DNA of 64,000 bases from JADCCX01 sp051649305 (GTDB lineage: Bacteria > Pseudomonadota > Alphaproteobacteria > Rhizobiales > Beijerinckiaceae), in the NCBI GenBank assembly GCA_051649305.1, contig JBOFGV010000083.1, forward strand, positions 82,474 through 146,473, read 5' to 3'. Made by a program: the position numbers and the translations under genes. The notes beneath the pieces are model-generated. The model was given only the letters and a program-made list of their open reading frames with translations. It searched no databases and was not told the origin of the DNA. Positions 1-6,381 of this stretch are shown here, piece by piece. Within the stretch, counting starts at the first letter, position 1. Each line of letters starts with the position of its first letter.

Positions 1-37
1 GGGGAGGGCTGTTGTCATGTGCCACCCTCCATGTCCA

Positions 38-156
38 TCATCCTGAGGAGCCGCAAAGCGGCGTCTCGAAGGACGCAAGATGTTGGAGCAAAGCACGGGT
101 TTGAAATGCGAAAATTGTGCGTCCTTCGAGACGCGCCTGCGGCGCTCCTCAGGATG
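38..156. repeat. Dispersed inverted-repeat element, copy A
   Basis: The two arms, 38-76 and 118-156, begin catcctgaggagc and end gctcctcaggatg. Each carries the core gtctcgaaggacgc or its complement, and they pair almost perfectly around a loop of about 40 bases. A second copy with the same arms and a different loop lies at 5342-5459. Related elements are common between genes in Bradyrhizobium-type genomes. This copy is just downstream of the MoxR gene on the minus strand and could act as a transcript-end hairpin. The loops differ and the arms are conserved, so the paired structure seems to be what is kept. Confidence 0.85.
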
Positions 157-178
157 AGGGAGATTGGAGAATGGGCGC

Positions 179-1063
179 TCATGCCGCAATCGCCTCGATG
201 AACGCATCCATGCGCGGGCGCATGTGGGCAAGGTCTTCCTCGTCTTTGAGCGCAACGCCAATGGAACGACGAAACGCTTCCGGCCAGGGCGCGCCGGTGC
301 GATTGAGGGCCGTTGCAGCTTCCGCCCAGTCCACCGCTTCCGCCACACCGGGTGGCTTGGTCAGGGGTTCGTTGCGCAGCAGGCCAACGGCATGTACCAC
401 GGCGCGCGCCGTACCTTCAGCCACAGCAGACGAGCGAAGCATGATGATGGCTGCCTCCCGCGCGGGATCAGGATAGGCGATGTAGTGATAGACACAGCGG
501 CGGCGCAGCGCCTCGTGCAGGTCACGCGTCCGGTTTGATGTGAGGATCACGACAGGCCGATCAGCAGCGCGCAATGTACCACGCTCAGGAATCGAAATCG
601 AGAAATCAGACAGGAATTCCAGCAGGAAAGCTTCGAACTCGTGATCAGAGCGATCGATTTCATCAATCAGCAAGACAGTGGATTCTGGCCGCCGCAGGGC
701 CGCCAGCATGGGGCGCTCGATCAGGAAATCATCGCGGTAGATATCAATCGATTCCCCTTCCCGCGCCTGCCGGATTGCCAGCATCTGGCGGGGGTAGTTC
801 CACTCATAGAGTGCTGCCGAGGCATCGATGCCTTCAAAGCACTGAAGCCGGATCAATTGCCGCCCAAGAATGCCAGCCAGCGCTTTCGCTGCCTCTGTCT
901 TGCCAACGCCGGGTGCACCTTCCAGCAGCAAGGGCTTGCCCAGTGCCAACCCGAGATAGCCTGCTGTCGCAATGCCATCATCCGCTAGATAAAGCGCAGA
1001 CTTCAGCGCCTCGGCAAGATCTTCCGGGCTTGAAATGCCAGCGATGGTGGAGCGAAGCGCCAT
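179..1063 (-). CDS. MoxR/CoxD-like AAA+ ATPase
   Basis: This 294-residue protein is a MoxR-family AAA+ ATPase. Walker A (GAPGVGKTE) is at about 49-57, Walker B (LLIDEID) at 130-136, and a sensor-type SNR motif near 175. In aerobic CO-dehydrogenase and related molybdenum hydroxylase operons an ATPase of this type (CoxD) lies directly after the large subunit and helps insert or mature the metal centre; the order M-S-L-D is kept here. It is the last gene of the cluster and is followed by a hairpin repeat. The start is the ATG at 1063; a GGAGAGG about 12 bases upstream is part of a dispersed repeat. A VWA-domain partner (CoxE) is not in the window. Family assignment is firm, the role is inferred from context. 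Confidence 0.9.
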   Translation of the reverse strand: MALRSTIAGISSPEDLAEALKSALYLADDGIATAGYLGLALGKPLLLEGAPGVGKTEAAKALAGILGRQLIRLQCFEGIDASAALYEWNYPRQMLAIRQAREGESIDIYRDDFLIERPMLAALRRPESTVLLIDEIDRSDHEFEAFLLEFLSDFSISIPERGTLRAADRPVVILTSNRTRDLHEALRRRCVYHYIAYPDPAREAAIIMLRSSAVAEGTARAVVHAVGLLRNEPLTKPPGVAEAVDWAEAATALNRTGAPWPEAFRRSIGVALKDEEDLAHMRPRMDAFIEAIAA

Positions 1064-1072
1064 AGGGCTATT

Positions 1073-1178
1073 CCCTCTCCCCGTTCACGGGGAGAGGGTT
1101 AGGGTGAGGGGCGAGGTGACCTCGCACGAACTCACCTTGCCCCTCACCCCGGCCCTCTCCCCGCAGGCGGGGGGAGGG
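1073..1178. repeat. Composite GC-rich hairpin repeat (ccctctcccc type)
   Basis: Three nested pairings are visible. A hairpin at 1073-1098 has an 11-base arm ccctctccccg with loop ttca. A second hairpin at 1153-1178 is of the same type. A longer-range pair joins agggtgaggggc at 1101 to gcccctcaccc at 1139. This is a frequent intergenic element of Rhizobiales genomes. It fills the gap between the C-terminal Mo-subunit gene and the MoxR gene in the same operon, so it may alter the level of the downstream message. Its right edge lies about 40 bases past the Mo-subunit stop. Confidence 0.8.
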
Positions 1179-1219
1179 AGCACATCGGTGCAAATCTGGA
1201 TATGGCGCTGAACAAGCCA

Positions 1220-2248
1220 TCAGCCGCCCCGTCTGGCCTGTGGCCGTACACCGCCATTGGCCTTGATGCCACGCAGCACCTTTTCCGGCGTGATCGGCAG
1301 GTCATTCACGCGCACGCCAACAGCGTTGTAAACAGCATTGGCGATAGCCGGCAAAACAGGGTTGGCGCACATCTCGCCGGGGCCCTTGCCTCCGTAAGGT
1401 CCATCGGGTGCGGGGCGTTCCAGCACTGTCACGGAATAAGGCGCGATATCACCGGGGCCCGGCATCAGATATTCGTTGAAGTCACGCGGACCATGAGCGG
1501 GATTGGGATAGTATGGCTCCGGTGTTTCATAAAGTGCGTGGCTGATGCCCATCCATGCGCCGCCGACCAGTTGTTGCTCAACCATCTTCGGGTTGAGCGC
1601 GCGGCCAAGCTCATAGGCCGAGGTCATCTTGATGACCGTGACTTCGCCTGTCTCGTCATCCACCTCGACATCCGCCACCAGTGCCGCATGGGCGAAGGCC
1701 GTGTTCGGGTTCATCTCGCCGGTTTCGGGATCAACTGCTGAAAGCGGGTAAAGGAAAATGCCGCGTCCGGCGATGGTCTTGCCTTGCCGGAACTGCGCGG
1801 CCTGCGCCGTGGCCTTCACCGTGATGGTGCGAGAAGGCGCACCCTTCACATGGATGTTGCCCTTGCCATCAGTGACGAGATCAGTGGCGTTGACCTCAAG
1901 CTCTTCAGCAGCCGCTTCCATCATCACGCCGCGCGCCTCGCGGGCGGCAGCGATCACGGCATTGCCCATACGGTGTGTGCCGCGCGAGGCAAAGCTGCCC
2001 ATATCATGCGGGCCGGTGTCGCTGTCCGCTGTATCGACGTAGACATCCTCGACAGGCACACCCAATGTTTCTGCTGCCACCTGCCGTGTCACCTGTTTCA
2101 TGCCCTGACCAAGATCGATGGCTGACAGCGCAACAGTGAACTTGCCATCCGGATTGGAATGGATGAGCGCCTGGCTGGGATCACCGCCAAGGTTCATGCC
2201 GATGGGATAGTTGACTGACGCCATGCCGCGTCCAGAGTACTTGGCCAT
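1220..2248 (-). CDS. Molybdenum hydroxylase large subunit, C-terminal half (separate ORF)
   Basis: This 342-residue protein matches only the second half of xanthine-dehydrogenase/CO-dehydrogenase-family molybdopterin subunits. GQGM (47-50) and GSFASRG (about 84-90) belong to the cofactor-binding region. KGPGE (288-292) carries the glutamate that in xanthine oxidase is the catalytic base. The first half is the preceding ORF, whose TAG lies two bases before this ATG in a different frame. A strong GGAGG sits 8 bases before the ATG, inside the end of the upstream ORF, which argues for a true separate, coupled gene. Both halves would have to associate to bind the cofactor. The substrate is unknown; the family includes dehydrogenases of purines, aromatics, nicotinate and aldehydes. 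Confidence 0.88.
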   Translation of the reverse strand: MAKYSGRGMASVNYPIGMNLGGDPSQALIHSNPDGKFTVALSAIDLGQGMKQVTRQVAAETLGVPVEDVYVDTADSDTGPHDMGSFASRGTHRMGNAVIAAAREARGVMMEAAAEELEVNATDLVTDGKGNIHVKGAPSRTITVKATAQAAQFRQGKTIAGRGIFLYPLSAVDPETGEMNPNTAFAHAALVADVEVDDETGEVTVIKMTSAYELGRALNPKMVEQQLVGGAWMGISHALYETPEPYYPNPAHGPRDFNEYLMPGPGDIAPYSVTVLERPAPDGPYGGKGPGEMCANPVLPAIANAVYNAVGVRVNDLPITPEKVLRGIKANGGVRPQARRGG

Positions 2249-2250
2249 GT

Positions 2251-3978
2251 CTATCGCCTCCGTGTGCCAAAGACAGAGGAAAAGCGCGTCGCACCATGCT
2301 GCGTCTGTGGCGCTGCTGGTGCAGTGGGAACGGCGGGCGCAGGAGCAGAAGCCGGTTGCGCAACAGGCTGATAGGCTGGCGCTGGCTGCGCGGCAGCTGC
2401 AGCTGCAGGACGATGGGCCTCATACTGTGGCACAGCGGCAGGCACAGCGCGACTGTCGTTCGCGCCTTCCATGATGGGCGGCTTGGTGAAGGGAATGCGC
2501 ATGGTGCTTGCAGGCAGTGTCTGCGTGGAGCGACCGATGCGCGTTTCAGGCCGGTTGATCTGGCCGTTCTGGTCAATCGGCGTCGCAGGGATTTCAGCCC
2601 GTGCGCCACCGCCGCCCGTGAGCGAAGACTGGCGCTTCGCCTCTTCGGAAATTGGCCAGTTAGCCTTGCCAGCTGTCACCTGCACACACTCAATCAGCGC
2701 TGTGTTCTTGGCCACACGGCGATGCGCCTTCATATCGCCATCCCGGTAGGCATTGAGAATGCGGAACTCCATGGGGTCCATGCCGCAGGCTTCAGCTCCC
2801 TTGTCCATATGCACCTCGAGCGCGAAATCCACCGCCGTGATTCCAAAGCCACGCATGGCCGTGGACGGGCAACGGTTGGTATAGGCCACGTAGATATCTG
2901 AGGTGACGTTCGGGATCGAATAGGGCCCCGGCAAATGCGCCGTGCATTTGATTGCGGCATAGCTCGACAACCGCGTATAGGCCCCGGCATCAAAGTAGCT
3001 GCGGACATGGCGGGCAACAATGCGCCCGTCACGCATGATGCCATCCTTGATGTAAATGCGCTCGGCACCGCGCGGGCTTCCGTAGAGCATCTCCTCTTCG
3101 CGGTCGAGCACATAACGAACGGGCCGCCCCGTCATCATTGAGCCAAGAATCGACAATGGCTCGGTGAGCGAGTCGACCTTGCCGCCAAAGCCACCACCCA
3201 CCGTGCCGCCGATGAAGTGAAGGCGGTTGGATTCAAGCTTCAAAATTTTGGCCGCCGTGCCAAGCCCAAAGAAGAGGCCTTGTGCGCAGGAATGCACAAC
3301 GAAACGGTCATTCTGCTCAGGGGCCGCAATGGAACCGTTTGTCTCGGTTGGCGCATGCTCAATGGGCGACATCTGGTAGCGATCATCGACGATGTAATCT
3401 GCAGAGGCAAAGGCCTTTTCCGTGTCGCCAAAGCGCAGCTTCTGGTGGTCAAATTTGTTGTGATACTCGAAATAGTTTCCCGGATAAGTATCGTTGATGA
3501 CAGGCGCGCCGGGCTTCAATGTTTCCTCAACATCGAAGGTGGCTGGCAAGGGCTCATAATCCACCCGCACGAGCTTGCGGGCTGCCATCGCCTGATGCTC
3601 GGTTTCGGCAATGATGGCCACCAGCGGCTCACCAAGATAGCGCACCTTGTCCACTGCCAGCGTCGGCTCATCATCTTTGCCAAAGTTGATCAGGCTCAGA
3701 AGCGTGTTCTTGTTCAGCGGCACATCGGCACCACGCAGGATGCGCTTGACGCCCGGCGCTCGCTCGGCAGCCGAGATATCAATGTTGCGGATGCGGGCAT
3801 GGTGATGCGGGCTGCGCACCACCTTGAGATGCAGCAGGCCTTCAAAGGCGTGGTCATCAAAGAACGGCGAACGGCCTGTCACATGCCCCGGCATATCCTG
3901 TCGCTGCACGCCCTTGCCGACAACGTTGAGATTGTCATCCCGTTCGTCAGCGAAAATATCCTTGCGGAATTCGAGCAT
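2251..3978 (-). CDS. Molybdenum hydroxylase large subunit, N-terminal half with Pro/Ala-rich tail
   Basis: This 575-residue protein covers the first half of the molybdopterin-binding subunit. The glycine loop GGGFGGK is at 261-267. The cofactor loop at 369-379 (RCPSTAMRGFG) is of the xanthine/aldehyde-oxidase type and not the CSFR loop of true CO dehydrogenase. Family-like sequence ends near residue 445. The last 130 residues are a linker rich in Pro, Ala and Gln that ends in FSSVFGTRRR. The TAG stop is followed two bases later by the ATG of the second half. The start ATG has GGGAG upstream. Split large subunits are known in some members, for example Eubacterium nicotinate dehydrogenase. The enzyme would be cytoplasmic, as no signal peptide is seen. 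Confidence 0.88.
   Translation of the reverse strand: MLEFRKDIFADERDDNLNVVGKGVQRQDMPGHVTGRSPFFDDHAFEGLLHLKVVRSPHHHARIRNIDISAAERAPGVKRILRGADVPLNKNTLLSLINFGKDDEPTLAVDKVRYLGEPLVAIIAETEHQAMAARKLVRVDYEPLPATFDVEETLKPGAPVINDTYPGNYFEYHNKFDHQKLRFGDTEKAFASADYIVDDRYQMSPIEHAPTETNGSIAAPEQNDRFVVHSCAQGLFFGLGTAAKILKLESNRLHFIGGTVGGGFGGKVDSLTEPLSILGSMMTGRPVRYVLDREEEMLYGSPRGAERIYIKDGIMRDGRIVARHVRSYFDAGAYTRLSSYAAIKCTAHLPGPYSIPNVTSDIYVAYTNRCPSTAMRGFGITAVDFALEVHMDKGAEACGMDPMEFRILNAYRDGDMKAHRRVAKNTALIECVQVTAGKANWPISEEAKRQSSLTGGGGARAEIPATPIDQNGQINRPETRIGRSTQTLPASTMRIPFTKPPIMEGANDSRAVPAAVPQYEAHRPAAAAAAQPAPAYQPVAQPASAPAPAVPTAPAAPQTQHGATRFSSVFGTRRR
2257..2261 (-). promoter_or_regulatory. Shine-Dalgarno site of the C-terminal Mo-subunit ORF
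   Basis: The minus strand reads GGAGG-CGATAGAC-ATG. The site lies within the last codons of the upstream ORF, and the spacing of 8 bases is near ideal. It supports a real, translationally coupled restart at 2248 rather than a sequencing frameshift. Confidence 0.8.
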
Positions 3979-3990
3979 TTTCGTCTCCCG

Positions 3991-4476
3991 TCAGTAGGTC
4001 CGCCGCGCCGCGCCGTTCTGGGCAGCGGCGAGGACAGCGTTGATGATGGATTCATAGCCCGTGCAGCGGCAGATGTTTCCGGCGATGCCGTCAATCACTT
4101 CCTCGCGCGTCGGGTTGGGGTTCTTCGCAAGCAACACCTTGGCCGCCGTCAACATGCCCGGCGTGCAGAAGCCGCACTGCGCTGCAAAATGCTCCATGAA
4201 GGATTTCTGCAATGGCGAGAGTTCTGGTCCATCCGCCATGCCTGATACGGTCTCGATGTGCTTGCCCTCACAGGCCGCCGCAAGCGTGAGGCAGGAGAGC
4301 TGCAGCTCACCATCAACAACAACCGTGCAGGTGCCGCAGGTGCCCTGGCCGCATCCATACTTAGGGCCGAAATCATTAAGGCCGCGACGCAGCACGGTCA
4401 GCAGATTGTCTGCCGGATCTGCAAAGGCAGCGCGGTCTGACCCATTGAGGCGAAACTGGACGGGAATCTTGGCCAT
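3991..4476 (-). CDS. 2Fe-2S subunit of molybdenum hydroxylase (CoxS/XdhC-like)
   Basis: This 161-residue protein is the small electron-transfer subunit. The plant-type cluster ligands are C42, C47, C50 and C62. The second cluster ligands are C101, C104, C136 and C138, in the helical C-terminal domain (CGFC and CRC). Length and order match the family. It passes electrons from the Mo centre to the FAD subunit. It lies between the FAD and Mo subunits with short gaps of about 10 bases on both sides, which indicates one operon. The ATG at 4476 has GAGGA upstream. Confidence 0.95.
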   Translation of the reverse strand: MAKIPVQFRLNGSDRAAFADPADNLLTVLRRGLNDFGPKYGCGQGTCGTCTVVVDGELQLSCLTLAAACEGKHIETVSGMADGPELSPLQKSFMEHFAAQCGFCTPGMLTAAKVLLAKNPNPTREEVIDGIAGNICRCTGYESIINAVLAAAQNGAARRTY

Positions 4477-4485
4477 GTCTTTTCC

Positions 4486-5307
4486 TCAACCCCCGCCTGA
4501 AAGCAGACGCCCGAGATGCACAGGCAAGACTTCGCGACGATACCAGTCACTGGCGATCGCATCGGTTGCAGGCCGCACGCCTTCCAGAGAAGCGGCCTTT
4601 GCCGCAGCAATGCCTGCTGCATCCAGCGCCTTGCCGTTCAGCGCGCGCTCTACCCCTGTCGCACGGATCGGCGTTGGTGCCATGGCACCATAGGCGACAC
4701 GGGCATTCGCAATCCTGCCGCCTGACGATGGCAAATGCGCGGCGATGGCCAGCACGGATATGCCCTTGGGCTTGACGCGGCTAACTTTGCAGAAACGGAA
4801 ATCGCTGACATTCTGCGGACGGGCGAACTGCACAGACGTAACAAGCCCCAGACCGCTGTTGTCGCGGGCGGCATAGAACTCTTCCAGCGACATGCTGCGC
4901 GGTGAGCCATAGCCTGAAAGCACACTCACCTGCGCGCCGAGTGCCATCAGCGCCACAGCAAAATCACCGTAAGGTGTCTCAGCAAAAAGATTGCCCCCAA
5001 CGGTCGCCATGTTGCGGACGGCAGGGCCACCAATAGAGCGGGCAGGCGCATGCAGGAAAGCGAGATCGCGGTTGGCCATAATGGCTGCCATGGTTGCCCC
5101 TGCACCAATCTCGATGCGCGCGCCACTGGCGTTGATCTGCCGGTAAGCAGGGTCGATCAGGCGCAGCATCACACCCTCGGTCATGCGGCCTTCGTTCACA
5201 TCGCGCATGACAAGCGTGCCGCCGGAAACAATGCGAGCATTACGATCCGCCGACAGAATGCCTGCCGCCTCAGCCATGGTGGTGGTTGTGCGCAATTCAA
5301 TGGGCAT
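4486..5307 (-). CDS. FAD-binding subunit of molybdenum hydroxylase (CoxM-like)
   Basis: This 273-residue protein is the medium, flavin-binding subunit. An FAD-binding PCMH-type fold is indicated by VSGGT near residue 30 and by the motif around IGGPAVRNMATVGGN near 90-105, which contacts FAD in CoxM and xanthine dehydrogenase. The C-terminal CO_deh_flav_C domain follows. A TTG at 5328 would extend the frame by seven residues. The ATG at 5307 is preferred because AGGAAGGA lies about 8 bases upstream. It is first of the four hydroxylase subunit genes; a 118-base hairpin repeat separates it from the SRPBCC genes before it. Confidence 0.92.
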   Translation of the reverse strand: MPIELRTTTTMAEAAGILSADRNARIVSGGTLVMRDVNEGRMTEGVMLRLIDPAYRQINASGARIEIGAGATMAAIMANRDLAFLHAPARSIGGPAVRNMATVGGNLFAETPYGDFAVALMALGAQVSVLSGYGSPRSMSLEEFYAARDNSGLGLVTSVQFARPQNVSDFRFCKVSRVKPKGISVLAIAAHLPSSGGRIANARVAYGAMAPTPIRATGVERALNGKALDAAGIAAAKAASLEGVRPATDAIASDWYRREVLPVHLGRLLSGGG

Positions 5308-5341
5308 GGCACGAATCCTTCCTGCCAATTGGAGTCTTCCT

Positions 5342-5459
5342 CATCCTGAGGAGCCGCGAAGCGGCGTCTCGAAGGACGCAAGATGGGAGTGCAACGCGCC
5401 TTGATGCTGCTGACACATAGTGCGTCCTTCGAGACGCGCCTTTGGCGCTCTTCAGGATG
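5342..5459. repeat. Dispersed inverted-repeat element, copy B
   Basis: This is the same element as at 38-156: arms 5342-5380 and 5421-5459 with nearly the same sequence but a different central loop. It lies between two co-directional minus-strand genes, so an RNA hairpin of about 39 paired bases would form inside the presumed operon message between the SRPBCC and FAD-subunit cistrons. Confidence 0.85.
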
Positions 5460-5481
5460 AGGAAGATTATTGATATTGCCA

Positions 5482-5931
5482 TCACATCACCCCCTGCAAT
5501 TCAGGCAGCATGCGCACAGCTTCCATGCCAGCAGCATAGACATCATCACCGACGGTCTTCGCCAGTTCTGCCTCGCGGCCCGGCGGTGTGGTGAAGGTGC
5601 TTTCCCAACGCCAGAAGCTGCGGTTGCCATCGGTCACCGGCAGCAGGCGCACATGAGATACGTAGTTGAACAACGGGATCGGCGTATCCAGCAAGCAGTA
5701 GCTGTAGGTCATCTCCAGATCGGAGAGCGACAGCAGTTGCTCGCGTAACTCGCTGCCATCTTTCAGCGTAAACTTGCGGATGCAGCTGACCTTGTCTGAG
5801 GGGTGCCCGCGCTCGATAGCACTCTGGTCGACAACCGGATGATACTGATCATGCCCGTTGAAATCACGCAGCACAGCCCAGAGCCGGTCAACCGGAACAT
5901 CGAGCACAGCACTGCGGATGACCTTTGGCAT
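5482..5931 (-). CDS. SRPBCC (polyketide cyclase/dehydrase-like) protein 1
   Basis: This 149-residue START-like protein belongs to the SRPBCC superfamily, which forms a deep hydrophobic ligand pocket. The N-terminal VPVDRLWAVLRDFNG and the CIRKF block near 50 are typical. It is clearly paralogous to the next gene: DFNG, HP, SDKV/ADKV, GCIR-type and REQLL blocks line up. The ATG at 5931 has GGAG 7 bases upstream, better than the TTG four codons earlier. The two genes are coupled (TGATATG). CO-dehydrogenase clusters often carry an SRPBCC protein (CoxG), but this one has no membrane anchor. A substrate- or quinone-carrying role is possible but unproved. Confidence 0.85.
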   Translation of the reverse strand: MPKVIRSAVLDVPVDRLWAVLRDFNGHDQYHPVVDQSAIERGHPSDKVSCIRKFTLKDGSELREQLLSLSDLEMTYSYCLLDTPIPLFNYVSHVRLLPVTDGNRSFWRWESTFTTPPGREAELAKTVGDDVYAAGMEAVRMLPELQGVM

Positions 5932-5932
5932 A

Positions 5933-6370
5933 TCAGACTCCAAACGCCCGCTTCAGCGCGTCAAAGCCACCCTGAAAGACATTGCCCCCAATGCCCTCAA
6001 TAAGCTCCTGTTCCTTGTCGACAGCACAATCAAACTCTGCCGACCATTCAATGAAGGTGCGGTCCTGATCCGTGATGGGTGTGAGCCTGATTGTCGCCAC
6101 ATAGTTGGTGAGCGGCATAGGGCTGTCGAGAATCGAGTAGGTGCAGAACATGTCGTAGTCTGAGAGGCCCAGAAGCTGCTCTCTCAGACGGTCGCCGGTG
6201 CGCAGAGAGAAGTTACGGATGCAGCCGACTTTGTCAGCAGGTTCACCATTCTCGATGCGGCTTTCCGCAATGCGGGGATGCCAGTTCGGCAAACCGTTGA
6301 AGTCACGCACCCTGGCCCAGACCTTCGCGGCCGGGGCATTGATGACGCTGGAGACATAGACGCGTGCCAT
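5933..6370 (-). CDS. SRPBCC (polyketide cyclase/dehydrase-like) protein 2
   Basis: This 145-residue SRPBCC protein starts at the ATG at 6370 with GAGGCG upstream. NAPAAKVWARVRDFNG at the N-terminus is the family signature, and the C-terminal helix runs over GGFDALKRAF. It is a tandem duplicate of the following gene, and its TGA is one base before that ATG. Two adjacent paralogs suggest a heterodimer or two related ligands. It lies 11 bases after the flotillin-like gene stop, so it is in the same operon. No catalytic residues can be assigned. Confidence 0.85.
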   Translation of the reverse strand: MARVYVSSVINAPAAKVWARVRDFNGLPNWHPRIAESRIENGEPADKVGCIRNFSLRTGDRLREQLLGLSDYDMFCTYSILDSPMPLTNYVATIRLTPITDQDRTFIEWSAEFDCAVDKEQELIEGIGGNVFQGGFDALKRAFGV

Positions 6371-6381
6371 GATCTATCGCC

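Noticed and set aside
3217..4245. Plus-strand open frame of 342 codons
   Set aside because: It is antisense to the Mo and 2Fe-2S subunits, which have clear motifs.
1220..5307. True aerobic CO dehydrogenase (coxMSL)
   Set aside because: The gene order fits, but the large-subunit loop is RCPSTAMRGFG and not the CSFR active-site loop of form I CO dehydrogenase.
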